A stretch of DNA of 64,000 bases. It comes from CADEED01 sp036274075 (GTDB lineage Bacteria; Pseudomonadota; Gammaproteobacteria; Steroidobacterales; Steroidobacteraceae). The translations under genes and the position numbers were made by a program. Positions 53,693 through 64,000 of the stretch are shown here, one piece after another. The DNA is taken from the NCBI GenBank assembly GCA_036274075.1, contig DASUGK010000006.1:7326-71325 (forward strand), in the 5' to 3' direction. Each line of letters opens with the position of its first letter. Position 1 is the first letter of the stretch. The notes under the pieces are model-generated. The model was not told the origin of the DNA. It was given only the letters and a program-made list of their open reading frames with translations, and ran no database searches.

Positions 53693-54705
53693 TTCTTCCT
53701 CATGCTCGCTTTCGACTTCGTCTTCGGCGCGGATTTGCGCGCGGCCTTGCGGGCCGCCTTCTTCGCCGGCTTCCTTGTGACCTTCTTCTTCGCGGCAGGT
53801 TTCCTCGCCGGCTTCGCCTTGGCCTTTGCCTTGGGCTTCGCCCTGGCTTTGGGCCTGGCCTTCGCCTTGGCCTTGGGTTTCGGTTTGGCCGCTGCCTTCG
53901 GCTTCGGCGCGGCCTCGGCTGCGGCCGCGGACCCAGCCGGCATCGAGTGGATGGCAAACGCCGCTCCGGTCGGATCGGCCACGGCCGCGATGCGACCGCC
54001 GCCCGGTACCTCCATCGGCGCGATCATTTGTTTCGCGCCGCCTTCCATCGCCAGCGTAAAGCCCTGGTCGGCGCTCGGCACGTTGGCGTACGGCAGCCAG
54101 TTGGGCGGCCCCTGGTAGTCCGCGGGCTTGATGTACATGCCGCCGCGCCGCGCGCCGTTCTGGCCGAAGATCAGGTACACACCGCTCGGTCCCATGTCCA
54201 TGCGCTCGATGGCATCCCAGCCGAACAATGCGCTGTAGAACGCGAATGCGGCTTCGTTGTCGGTAGTCGCGAGTTCATGCCAGGAGAAAGTCCCGAGCGG
54301 CGGCGGACCCGGCGGCTCCGGGCGGGCATTCTCGGGATCGAGGATGCCGAAAGGGGCACCCTGCGGATCCTTGATGATGGCGTAGCGCCCGGCACCCTGC
54401 ATGTCGGACGGCGCCTTCAGCACCGACCCACCCGCGCGTACCGCGGCATCCGCCGTTCCGTCGACATCACGCGTGCCGATGTATTGCACCCAGTGCGCGG
54501 GCATGTCGGCAGGCAGGTCCGCGGGAATTTCCATGATGCCCGCGGTCGGGCCGATATCCGCATGGCACACCGTGTACGAGGGATCGAGAGGCCAGGCCAG
54601 GGTCTTCCACCCCACCAGCTTCGCGTAGAACTTCTTCGCGCCGGCCACGTCTCGCGTCATCAACTCGTGCCAGACAAACCGGCCACGCACATCCACAGCT
54701 TCCAT
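53689..54705 (-). CDS. Double VOC-domain protein with histone-H1-like basic tail
   Basis: 338-residue protein. Residues 8-122 and 137-252 are two vicinal-oxygen-chelate (glyoxalase-like) domains: FVWHELMTRDVAGAKKFYAKLVGW and FSWHELATTDNEAAFAFYSALFGW are matching starts, each with a later GGG/D-PTGA segment. Residues 266-338 are almost only Lys, Ala, Pro and Arg in KPKA/KAKA/KKAARKAARK repeats, like the C-terminal domain of histone H1 or AlgP-type bacterial proteins. The tail would bind nucleic acid or polyphosphate; fusion to VOC domains is unusual. ATG 54705 has GGAGA upstream; a longer frame to 54879 is not supported. Confidence 0.88.
   Translation of the reverse strand: MEAVDVRGRFVWHELMTRDVAGAKKFYAKLVGWKTLAWPLDPSYTVCHADIGPTAGIMEIPADLPADMPAHWVQYIGTRDVDGTADAAVRAGGSVLKAPSDMQGAGRYAIIKDPQGAPFGILDPENARPEPPGPPPLGTFSWHELATTDNEAAFAFYSALFGWDAIERMDMGPSGVYLIFGQNGARRGGMYIKPADYQGPPNWLPYANVPSADQGFTLAMEGGAKQMIAPMEVPGGGRIAAVADPTGAAFAIHSMPAGSAAAAEAAPKPKAAAKPKPKAKAKARPKARAKPKAKAKAKPARKPAAKKKVTRKPAKKAARKAARKSAPKTKSKASMRKK
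53692..53910 (-). repeat. Low-complexity repeat coding the Lys/Ala/Pro tail
   Basis: About 220 bases of degenerate hexamer-like repeats (minus strand: AAG-GCC, AAG-CCG, AAA-CCG variants). Such tracts are prone to length change by slippage, so the tail may differ in length among strains. Confidence 0.75.
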
Positions 54706-54772
54706 AGGCGGATCTCCGTTGAGTGGGACGAATGGTTTGGCGCCGATGATAGCTGGCGCGTCCGCAAATGGT

Positions 54773-55510
54773 TTACGGAGTTGGCGTCGCCTTCGAAGGA
54801 TTTTCCGGTGGTGGCGTCTTGCGCGGATAGATCCCGATGACTGTGCCGTCCTGCTGGCGCCGCGCGAAGCCGAATCCATTGGCCAGCGCCACCGAGCCTT
54901 CGCAGAGACTGAGCTCGGGACGCGGCGGGATCTTCACGTCCTCCGTCGGGATGTTGATTTCGATGCGTGTCACCGGCAGCTCGAGAGCCCCGGCGATGCC
55001 GCGCAGGTAGGCTTCAAGTTCTTCTTTGAACTGTGTCGGTAAGCCCACGTCGCTTCGAAGAAAATATGCCGTGAGATGACGTGCCAGCGGCGTCGCCTTC
55101 TGCATCTCGCGCATGACGATGGCCTGCTCGCTGTCGAGCGTCCAGAACGAGGTCTGGGCGAGGTACTCGCCGACTTCCGAAGGCACCGAGGGATCATCGC
55201 CGCGGATCGGCGGCGTGTCGGCACGCAGGACGCCGTCCGGGCTGAGCGACAACCTGGTCGCGGCCAGGTCGAGCTCGTAGTTGAGTTTGGCCGGCCAGAT
55301 GACCATCACCTGCGGATTGATGCCCTTGACCTCGGGGCAGGCCTTGTACCATACCGTCACCTGCCGCTCGTGTTCGATGATGGCGCGCGTGCGCATCTGC
55401 GTGACCAGGACATTGAGGGGACTTTCCTCGGCGTCCTTTTTCATCCACCACGCGTAGCCCAGGGCTCCCACGGCCAGGGCGATCAGCAATGCGATGACGT
55501 TCTTGAGCAC
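54773..55510 (-). CDS. Membrane-anchored DUF4230-like protein
   Basis: 245-residue protein with one N-terminal membrane helix (VIALLIALAVGALGYAWW) and a soluble part, probably periplasmic: VLVTQMRTRAIIEHERQVTVWYKACPE, VMVIWPAKLNYELDLAATRLSLSPDG and a C-terminal KTPPPENPSKATPTP. The pattern resembles DUF4230, a family of unknown function; this is a by-eye match. GTG 55510 shares its first base with the thiolase stop (TAGTG), so it is translationally coupled to beta-oxidation genes. Confidence 0.75.
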   Translation of the reverse strand: MLKNVIALLIALAVGALGYAWWMKKDAEESPLNVLVTQMRTRAIIEHERQVTVWYKACPEVKGINPQVMVIWPAKLNYELDLAATRLSLSPDGVLRADTPPIRGDDPSVPSEVGEYLAQTSFWTLDSEQAIVMREMQKATPLARHLTAYFLRSDVGLPTQFKEELEAYLRGIAGALELPVTRIEINIPTEDVKIPPRPELSLCEGSVALANGFGFARRQQDGTVIGIYPRKTPPPENPSKATPTP

Positions 55511-56683
55511 TACAGCACCTCGAACAAACCGGCGGCACCCATGCCGCCCCCGATGCACATGGTAACCACCACCAGCTTCGCGCCACGGCGCTTGCCCTCG
55601 ATGAGCGCGTGGCCCGTGAGCCGCGACCCGCTCATGCCATAGGGATGCCCCAGCGCGATGGCGCCGCCATTCACGTTGAGCCGATCGTCTGGAATGCCGA
55701 GCTTGTCGCGGCAGTAGAGCACCTGCACGGCGAAGGCTTCGTTGAGTTCCCAGAGGTCGATGTCGTCGATCGTCTTGCCGGCGCGCTCGAGCAGCCTGGG
55801 GATGGCGAACACGGGGCCGATGCCCATCTCATCCGGCTCGCAGCCCGCCACCGCGAAGCCGCGGAACACGCCCAGCGGTTCCAGTCCTAGCTTTTCGGCG
55901 CGAGTCGCGCTCATGACGACGCAGGCGGAGGCGCCGTCGGAGAACTGGCTGGCATTGCCGGCCGCGATCACGCCGCCGGGTGTCGCCGAGCGGATCTTCG
56001 ACACGGCTTCGTAGGTCGTATCCGCGCGGATGCCCTCGTCGGCCGTGACCGTGACGGCTTTCGTCATGAGCCGGCCGCTGTCGCGATCGGCCGCACCCAT
56101 GACCACGTCGATGGGCACGATCTCCGCGGTGAAACGGCCCGCGGCCAGCGCCGCCGCGGCGCGCTGCTGGCTCTGCACGCCGTAGCGGTCCTGGTCCTCG
56201 CGTGGAATCCTGTAACGCCGCGCGACGTTTTCCGCGGTCTGCAGCATGTTCCAGTAGATAGCCGGCTTGTGTTCCTCCAGCCAGGCTTCCTTCGCCATGA
56301 ACAGGTTCATGCGATCGTTCTGCACGCAGGAAATGGATTCCACGCCGCCGGCCACGTACAGCTCGCCTTCGCCCGTGGCGATGCGCTGCGCGGCGAATGC
56401 GATGGTCTGAAGACCCGACGAGCAGTAACGGTTGATGGTGATGCCGGACGTGGTCACCGGGCAGCCGGCGCGCAGCGCGATCTGCCGCGCGATGTTGAAC
56501 CCGGTGGCGCCCTCGGGGTTGGCGCAGCCCATGATCACGTCCTCGACGGCCGCCGGCTCGACGCCGGCGCGTTCGATGGCGGCGCGCACCACGTGACCGC
56601 CCAGCGTGGCGCCATGCGTGAGATTGAAGGCGCCGCGCCAGGATTTGGTAAGCGCGGTACGCGCGGTGGAAACGATGACGGCG

Positions 56684-56691
<8 letters not shown>
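55510..56691 (-). CDS. Acetyl-CoA acyltransferase (thiolase)
   Basis: 393-residue thiolase cleaving 3-ketoacyl-CoA in beta-oxidation. Catalytic cysteine in INRYCSSGLQTIAFAAQRI, His in NVNGGAIALGHPYGMSGSR and Cys in VVTMCIGGGMGAAGLFE. GTG 56691 is preferred: it gives VDAVIVSTARTALTKS, the family start, with AGAGG upstream, and overlaps the fadB-like stop by 8 bp. A frame to 56769 is non-conserved. It forms an operon with the fadB-like gene upstream. Confidence 0.95.
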
Positions 56692-58858
<2,167 letters not shown>

Positions 58859-58864
58859 GCAGGC

Positions 58865-58873
58865 ATCTTATCA
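58865..58873 (-). promoter_or_regulatory. Extended -10 just before the fadB-like gene
   Basis: On the minus strand TGATAAGAT fits the extended -10 form (TGn + TAAGAT) and is followed by only six bases before the ATG at 58858. With no Shine-Dalgarno this suggests a leaderless transcript for the fadB-thiolase-DUF4230 unit. Confidence 0.4.
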
Positions 58874-58926
58874 GCCGCTCCGCGGCAAGGAACTTTTCAA
58901 CGCCACCGAAGCGGCGGCGTCCGTCA

Positions 58927-60348
58927 TCACAAGCTGACACGGCGCCAGGCGCCATGGCGCCAGCGCCAGAACATGCAGGAACCTAACAAGATCACGTAGA
59001 CCATCAGCGCGATCCAGCCACCGCGCGCGCCGAGCCCGAACTGCGGCAGTCCGTCCACCCAGCCCTGCCCGGGCGCGAACACCAGCGTGTGCGACAGCGG
59101 CACGAAGAAGCACCACGACAGCACCAGGGCCGTGGCCGCCGGAAAGCGCGTATCGCCGGCGCCGCGCAGGCAGAACGTCGAACCGAGATACAGGCCATCG
59201 AAGATCTGGTACGCGGCCGCGGGCCACAGCAGCACCAGGCCGAGAGCGACCACCTCCCGTGCCGACGCATCGCCGCTGCTGATGAACAGCGGCAGCACCC
59301 ACGGGCCGACCACGATGAGCAACAAGGCGATGATGGCCATCTGCGCCGCGCACAGCGTGATCACACGATTGCCGAGGCGATTCGCCCAGTCGCGGTCCAG
59401 CGCGCCGATGGATTGGCCGACCAGCGTCGTTCCCGCGAGGGCAACGCCGATCGTGGGCATGTAGGCCATGGACGTGAGCATCATGACGATCTGCGTCGCC
59501 GCCGCGCCCACCGCGCCGGTTTTGGCGATCATGAGCTGCGACAGCGCCAGGCCCAGCACGTCGGCGCCACCCATGATGCCGATGGGCAGGCCCACGATGA
59601 GCTGCGCGCGGATCACCGACCAGCGCGGCTTCCACGTGAGCCACGAGCGATAACGCCGCGCGAGTTCGCCGCGCAGGAAGAACACCATGCCCAGCGCGAC
59701 ACCCACGCACTGCGCCACGTTCGTGCCCCAGGCCGAGCCCTTCATGCCCATGCCGAGCTCGAAGATGAACACCTGGTTGAAGATGGCGTTGGTGATCGTG
59801 GTGATGACCACGACGGCCAGCGTGTAACGCACCGCCGAGATGCCATTGAAGAAGCCCATGGCGGCCCAGCCCATGAGTCCCACGAAGGCGCCGCCCATGC
59901 GCGGCCGCCAGTATTCCAGCGCCAGCTCCTCGACATGCGGCGCGAGCCCGAAGGGATGCAGGATCCACTCGCCCGCCAGGGCCAGCGCCAGGAAGGCCGG
60001 CGCCATGGCCGCCGACGCCCAGAGCGCATTCCATAGCGCGCGCGAGGCGCGCGCGCCGCGCCGGCTGCCGTAGGCCTGCGCGACGAAGGTCTGCACCGCC
60101 AGGCCCACTCCGCCGCATACGAGAATGGCGCCGGTCACGATCCAGTAGATAGCCGACAGCGCCGCCACCGCGTCGGTGGACAGCCGGCCGATGAACCACA
60201 GGTCGGTGAGGTTCAGCAGCGCCTGCACGGCGTTGGTGACCATGAGCGGCGCGGCGAGCTTCACGATGCCGCGCATGTCGACGTGCGGCCGGCCGGCCTC
60301 GTCGAGGCGCCGCGCGGGCAGAGCGCTCCCGGTGGCCACCAGGTTCAT
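58927..60348 (-). CDS. MATE family multidrug/metabolite exporter
   Basis: 473-residue inner-membrane protein with twelve expected helices in two halves: IVKLAAPLMVTNAVQALLNLTDLWFIGRLSTDAVAALSA at the start and GLPIGIMGGADVLGLALSQLMIAKTGAVGAAATQIVMM in the second half. MATE pumps exchange sodium or protons for organic cations. The C terminus ends WRWRHGAWRRVSL. ATG 60348 overlaps the upstream stop (ATGA). Confidence 0.92.
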   Translation of the reverse strand: MNLVATGSALPARRLDEAGRPHVDMRGIVKLAAPLMVTNAVQALLNLTDLWFIGRLSTDAVAALSAIYWIVTGAILVCGGVGLAVQTFVAQAYGSRRGARASRALWNALWASAAMAPAFLALALAGEWILHPFGLAPHVEELALEYWRPRMGGAFVGLMGWAAMGFFNGISAVRYTLAVVVITTITNAIFNQVFIFELGMGMKGSAWGTNVAQCVGVALGMVFFLRGELARRYRSWLTWKPRWSVIRAQLIVGLPIGIMGGADVLGLALSQLMIAKTGAVGAAATQIVMMLTSMAYMPTIGVALAGTTLVGQSIGALDRDWANRLGNRVITLCAAQMAIIALLLIVVGPWVLPLFISSGDASAREVVALGLVLLWPAAAYQIFDGLYLGSTFCLRGAGDTRFPAATALVLSWCFFVPLSHTLVFAPGQGWVDGLPQFGLGARGGWIALMVYVILLGSCMFWRWRHGAWRRVSL

Positions 60349-61622
60349 GCGGACGCCTCCGCGCCGCCGGCGCGCACGCGCCGCGTTTCGAATGCCCGGC
60401 CCAGCGTGCGCGTCGAGAACAACAGGCCCACGCACAAACCGACGCAGATCCAGGACATGCCCACGACGCCCGCGCCCTCGACCAGCTTGTAGATCGCCTG
60501 GCCGCCGGTATCGCTGCCACGTTGCAGCACCGTGTCGATCAGGCTCTTGCTCTTGAACTTGCTCTCGGGATTCAGCACGGTGAACAGCATCTCGCGCGGC
60601 GGCTTGCCGAGGCCGTAGTCGGCGGCGCGGCGGATCACCTGGGTCACGAGCAGTACCGCGCCGGTGGGCACCAGCGCCAGCAGCACGAAACTGGCGCCGA
60701 CCAGCGCCGGCATCGCGGACAGGCTGAGCGCGACGCTGCCGCGGCGCGTGAGCCAGGTGACGATCACGGCCTGGAAGAACACCGCCAGCACGTTCACCGC
60801 GATCTCGAGGTTCGCGAACATGGCGGCACGCTCGACGTCGCTGGGATACATCGCGGCGATGACCTTGCCCTGTTCGTTGTACATGAAGGCGCCGATGGTC
60901 TGGCCGATGATGATGATGCCGGCGATGCCCAGCAGGTACGGCGTGGTCGCCAGGCGTTTGAGGTCCTCGAGCGCGCTGCCACCCACAGGTATCGCGCCAT
61001 CCGGCACCACGCGGCCATGCGCGGAACGCCGAAGGGTCGCGCGGGCGTACGTCACCAGCGCGCCCGACAACACGATCGAAAGACAGGCACCGACGATGAG
61101 CGGGGGCAGGCCCTTCTGGATCACGAATCCGCGCACGATGAGATTCCCGGTGATCGCGCCGATGCTGCCGCCCGCCGCCACGTAGCCGTAGAAGCGCTTG
61201 GCGAGCTCCGGGCGCCAGACGTCGGACATCGCGCTCCAGAACACGGCGATCAGCAGCAGATTGAACGTGGTCAGCGTGACGAAATAGACCGCCGCGAGCA
61301 CGCGGTTGCGCGGCATGGCGTCCAGCCCGTAGGCCAGCGAGATGAACGCCAGCGCGAACAGGATGTTCACGATCCACAGCAGCCGCGTGCGCGGCGTGCG
61401 GCTCACCAGCCACCAGTAGGCGGGCAGCATCACGCAGGATGCCGCCAGCACCATGAGGAACAGCTGGAAGTTGTTCTGCACGCCCACTTCCAGGGCCAGC
61501 GCCTCGCGGATCGGCCGCAGCACGTAGTAGCCGCCCATGAGGCAGAAGCAGGCCGCGGCGGCGGCCAGCAACGCCTGCCGCTCCGCCCGTCCCGCCGGGA
61601 CCGCGGACGGCGCGGTGTTCAC
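60345..61622 (-). CDS. MFS-like transporter related to nucleotide exchangers
   Basis: 425-residue membrane protein with twelve predicted helices. GGYYVLRPIREALALEVGV near the start and KPPREMLFTVLNPESKFKSKSLIDTVLQRGSDTGGQAIY near the end are motifs shared with the ATP/ADP (NTP) exchanger-like branch of the MFS found in free-living proteobacteria. The natural substrate of those free-living members is not established. Its stop overlaps the MATE start and its start overlaps the MaoC stop, so three genes are coupled. Confidence 0.7.
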   Translation of the reverse strand: MNTAPSAVPAGRAERQALLAAAAACFCLMGGYYVLRPIREALALEVGVQNNFQLFLMVLAASCVMLPAYWWLVSRTPRTRLLWIVNILFALAFISLAYGLDAMPRNRVLAAVYFVTLTTFNLLLIAVFWSAMSDVWRPELAKRFYGYVAAGGSIGAITGNLIVRGFVIQKGLPPLIVGACLSIVLSGALVTYARATLRRSAHGRVVPDGAIPVGGSALEDLKRLATTPYLLGIAGIIIIGQTIGAFMYNEQGKVIAAMYPSDVERAAMFANLEIAVNVLAVFFQAVIVTWLTRRGSVALSLSAMPALVGASFVLLALVPTGAVLLVTQVIRRAADYGLGKPPREMLFTVLNPESKFKSKSLIDTVLQRGSDTGGQAIYKLVEGAGVVGMSWICVGLCVGLLFSTRTLGRAFETRRVRAGGAEASA

Positions 61623-62509
61623 CGCAGTGACTTCAGCGTCCCGGTCAGGTGCGGCTTGTCACCCTGCCCGTCGCGCAACGCGAAGCCGGAGCCGTTCTCG
61701 ATCGGCCAGCGCTGCAACATCAGCCAGGACGGCATGTAGATGGGTAGTTTGAAGGTCACGGACAGCTCGCAGCCGCCGTCGAACTGCTCGGCCTCGAAAT
61801 CCGAAGCCAGGCGGGCCAGCGACCACATGCCGTGCGCGATGGCGCGCGGGAAGCCGAAGGCCCGCGCGGTGAGATCGCTCATGTGGATGGGATTCACGTC
61901 GCCCGAGATGAAACCGTAGCGCCTGCCCAGTCCCGCGGGCGCGCGGAAGCTGCTCGACTTGACGGCCACGGCGTCGGGCGGGCCGTCCACCGTGCGCGAC
62001 GTGGACGGCTTGGCGGCGCCCGGCGCCGGGCGACGGCGCGCCAGGAAGGTACAGGTTTCATCCCAGAGCGCCGCGCCACCCGCGAGGTACTCGGTATGCA
62101 GGTCGAACTCCTGGCCGCGATCGGTCTCGCGGTGGCCTTCGATCCACGCGCGGATCTCGGCGGGCTCTTCCGCCGACAGGGGCTGGCGCATGGCGATGCG
62201 GTTCTGCACGTGAACGAGGCCCATCAACTTCACCGGGAAGGCTTCGGCGCCCAGCATGGCGAGGTGCAGCGGCATGGCGAGGACGTGTGGATAGGCGATC
62301 GGCAGCGTCGGGCCTGCGGCCGCGCCGCACACCTCGGCATAGGAAGCGAGATGCTTGCGATCGATGCTCACGCGGCTCAGGCGCGCCTCGATGCGCGGCA
62401 CTTCCCCACCCTCGGGGACCAGCGCCGGCTTACGCGACACCATGATCTTCGGGTACATCGACCAGATGGCCGGCGCGCGCGAAAATTCGAGCGAATGCTT
62501 GGCCTGCAT
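61619..62509 (-). CDS. MaoC-like acyl dehydratase
   Basis: 296-residue protein with a C-terminal hot-dog fold domain of the MaoC/R-hydratase type: GDVNPIHMSDLTARAFGFPRAIAHGMW carries the catalytic Asp/His hydratase motif. The N-terminal half looks like a second, degenerate hot-dog (VQNRIAMRQPLSAEEPAEIRAWIEG). It probably hydrates trans-2-enoyl-CoA in fatty acid or polyhydroxyalkanoate metabolism. GGAAA precedes the ATG. Overlap with the next gene's start couples it to the two transporters. Confidence 0.87.
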   Translation of the reverse strand: MQAKHSLEFSRAPAIWSMYPKIMVSRKPALVPEGGEVPRIEARLSRVSIDRKHLASYAEVCGAAAGPTLPIAYPHVLAMPLHLAMLGAEAFPVKLMGLVHVQNRIAMRQPLSAEEPAEIRAWIEGHRETDRGQEFDLHTEYLAGGAALWDETCTFLARRRPAPGAAKPSTSRTVDGPPDAVAVKSSSFRAPAGLGRRYGFISGDVNPIHMSDLTARAFGFPRAIAHGMWSLARLASDFEAEQFDGGCELSVTFKLPIYMPSWLMLQRWPIENGSGFALRDGQGDKPHLTGTLKSLR

Positions 62510-62526
62510 GCGATTTCCGTGTGGTG

Positions 62527-63549
62527 CTAAGGAGCCAGACGGTCGATGACGATGTTCAGCCTGCCGTCCTTGCCCACATGATAGCTAACTTGTCCGAAGG
62601 GGTCGCCGCTCGAGGCGGTCGGCGTACCGCCGAGCGCGATGCGCGCAACCACGTCGAGCTGCTGTCCCGCGCTGATGCGGCGCGATTCCATCATGGCGTC
62701 CGCGGCCGTGAGGTCGACTTCCACCGGGAAATTCGCGGCCAGCTTCCGTACCGCGAACGGCGGCCCGGGCGATTTCGGGTCACGCGCCGCCACGAACAGC
62801 ACGGCATCCCGTGGAATGGCGGGGATGCGTGTCGCCAGTTCCGGCGAGAGGGTCACGCGCACCGCGATACGCGGCGCATCCGGTGCAGCCGTCGCCGGCT
62901 CGCCCGCCATGCGCCGTTCCTGTTCATCGGCCGATGCGATGCCCCTCTCGAGCAGCGCGCGGACCTGCGGATCCTGCTCCTGCGCCAGCAGCTGGTTGAA
63001 ACGCGTCCGTGCCAGCGCAGGTTCGCCGCGGCCCAGCGCGCCGAACGCGCTGTAGAACAAGGCGGTGCGCGAGGTCGGATCGATTTCCAGCGCCCGTTCG
63101 AACATGCGCCCGGCGCGGCCCCGCAGCTCCTCGATGTCCTGCTGCACCAGCGCCTGGGCCTGGCCGATCACGGCCTCCGCATTGGCGCCATTCGCCATCT
63201 GGTCGGCCTTCTGGAAGGCGCGCAGCGCCAGCGGAACCTGCCCGAGCTCCGAGTAGGAACGGCCGAGCATCACCCATTCGTCGACGCTGCCGCCGTCGCG
63301 CGCCAGGCGCTTCGCCAGCTTCGCCGTCATCGCCGCGGCCGAATTCCCGGCGTCGGCCTGCTCTTTCCACTGGTACTTGGTCAACTGCGAATAGAGTCCG
63401 GCGCCGGCCAGCAACACCACGAGCAGCACCGCGATGGACGCGATGGCGTCCGCGGGCTGGTCTTCGCGCCGGCGCAATAACGGCCAGAGCAGCAACAGCG
63501 CCGCGCCGGTGGCCAGGGACCCCGCGATGAGAACGAATACGGTGATCAT
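62527..63549 (-). CDS. ccmI: Cytochrome c biogenesis protein CcmI
   Basis: 340-residue inner-membrane apocytochrome c chaperone. Two N-terminal helices (VFVLIAGSLATGAALLLLWPLL and IASIAVLLVVLLAGAGLYSQL) flank a charged cytoplasmic loop, followed by periplasmic TPR repeats (WVMLGRSYSELGQVPLALRAFQKAD, FERALEIDPTSRTALFYSAFGAL) and a C-terminal domain. ATG overlaps the ccmH stop. The rest of the ccm locus lies past the window end. Confidence 0.92.
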   Translation of the reverse strand: MITVFVLIAGSLATGAALLLLWPLLRRREDQPADAIASIAVLLVVLLAGAGLYSQLTKYQWKEQADAGNSAAAMTAKLAKRLARDGGSVDEWVMLGRSYSELGQVPLALRAFQKADQMANGANAEAVIGQAQALVQQDIEELRGRAGRMFERALEIDPTSRTALFYSAFGALGRGEPALARTRFNQLLAQEQDPQVRALLERGIASADEQERRMAGEPATAAPDAPRIAVRVTLSPELATRIPAIPRDAVLFVAARDPKSPGPPFAVRKLAANFPVEVDLTAADAMMESRRISAGQQLDVVARIALGGTPTASSGDPFGQVSYHVGKDGRLNIVIDRLAP

Positions 63550-63992
63550 CGCGGGACTTCTTCGGAATCGACGACGCTGTCGTCACTGGCGAGCAGCTTC
63601 GAGCGCCGGCGCACGACGACCACGCCGATGGCCGCCCCACCGATCACGGCCAGCACGGGGAACAGCCACACCCAGGCCGTCGACGCCACCAGCGGCGGCG
63701 TGAACAGGATGACATTGCCGTAGCGCTGCACCATGTACGCGCGGATCTCGTCGTCGGACTTGCCGGCGATCAATTGCTCCTTGACCTCGCGGCGCAGGTC
63801 GGACGCGAGCCCGACCGGAGAATCGGCAATGCTGTTGTTCTGGCATTGCATGCAGCGGAACTCGTGCGTGAGTTTTTCGTAACGCGCCTGGAGTTCCGGG
63901 GTCGGCAACACCGTGATGTCGATGGCAGCGGCGCGCAGCGCGAGCAGCAGGAACGGAATCGCGGCGAGCAGGACCAGGCGACGCGAACTCAT
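63546..63992 (-). CDS. ccmH: Cytochrome c biogenesis protein CcmH
   Basis: 148-residue thiol protein that keeps the apocytochrome CXXCH motif reduced for heme attachment. The signal peptide (LVLLAAIPFLLLALRAAA) precedes the domain with the active motif FRCMQCQNNSIADS (family LRCxxC). One C-terminal membrane helix (TAWVWLFPVLAVIGGAAIGVVVVR) anchors it. ATG 63992 is 8 bases from the window edge. Confidence 0.94.
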   Translation of the reverse strand: MSSRRLVLLAAIPFLLLALRAAAIDITVLPTPELQARYEKLTHEFRCMQCQNNSIADSPVGLASDLRREVKEQLIAGKSDDEIRAYMVQRYGNVILFTPPLVASTAWVWLFPVLAVIGGAAIGVVVVRRRSKLLASDDSVVDSEEVPR

Positions 63993-64000
63993 GGCAGTCC

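Overview
This window is chromosomal DNA of a high-GC gammaproteobacterium. The gene set includes a tonB-exbB-exbD1-exbD2 locus with two ExbD genes, an AddAB-like helicase/nuclease pair, a general secretion (gsp) operon next to a rhombosortase, the fabD-fabG-acpP-fabF-pabB-pabC-mltG-tmk-holB-pilZ run, and several fatty-acid-oxidation genes. Together these suggest a relative of Xanthomonadales/Nevskiales such as the Steroidobacteraceae. That placement is inferred from gene content only. No insertion sequence, phage gene, CRISPR array, tRNA or rRNA was recognised. The DNA is gene-dense, with many 1-8 bp start/stop overlaps.

Layout. 1-5468: ilvC (cut by the window edge) behind a classical branched-chain leader-peptide attenuator, then pepA-like aminopeptidase, an MFS transporter and ilvD. 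5525-10790: a Ton energy-transduction locus followed by two tandem secreted TPR paralogues. 10862-15829: acyl-CoA and redox genes (CoA-transferase, HMG-CoA lyase-like enzyme, ankyrin lipoprotein, peroxiredoxin, etfAB). 15892-19404: peptide-type ABC transporter with fused ATPases. 19487-26805: an AlaA-like aminotransferase and the AddB-like/AddA-like double-strand-break repair pair. 26802-32535 (minus): type II secretion genes gspGHIJKLMN, divergent from a rhombosortase-type rhomboid. 33227-41875: fatty-acid synthesis, folate (pabB/pabC), murein (mltG), dTMP kinase, DNA polymerase III delta-prime and PilZ. 41934-44752: SulP transporter facing a cNMP-cNMP-rhodanese protein. 44784-63992: FadB-type enzymes, thiolase, a ThsB-like TIR orphan, a GlyGly-CTERM subtilase, DUF4136 lipoprotein, SMP-30 protein, aldo/keto reductase, VOC protein with a histone-H1-like tail, MATE and nucleotide-exchanger-like transporters, MaoC dehydratase and ccmI/ccmH.

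How the parts connect. Branched-chain amino-acid synthesis (ilvC, ilvD) is split here, and the ilvC copy carries visible attenuation control. T2SS pseudopilins, the rhombosortase and the GlyGly-CTERM subtilase (16 kb away) plausibly form one export-and-processing route. The fadB-like gene, thiolase and DUF4230-like gene at 54773-58858 form a coupled beta-oxidation unit, and etfAB could take electrons from acyl-CoA dehydrogenases. Several genes lack a Shine-Dalgarno sequence but have a -10-like hexamer 6-8 nt before the start codon, suggesting leaderless transcripts.

No clearly new multigene system was proven. The best candidates for a second look are the Ton-linked TPR pair, the orphan ThsB-like TIR gene, the GspI with a collagen-like tail, the rhombosortase/subtilase pairing and the H1-tailed VOC protein.
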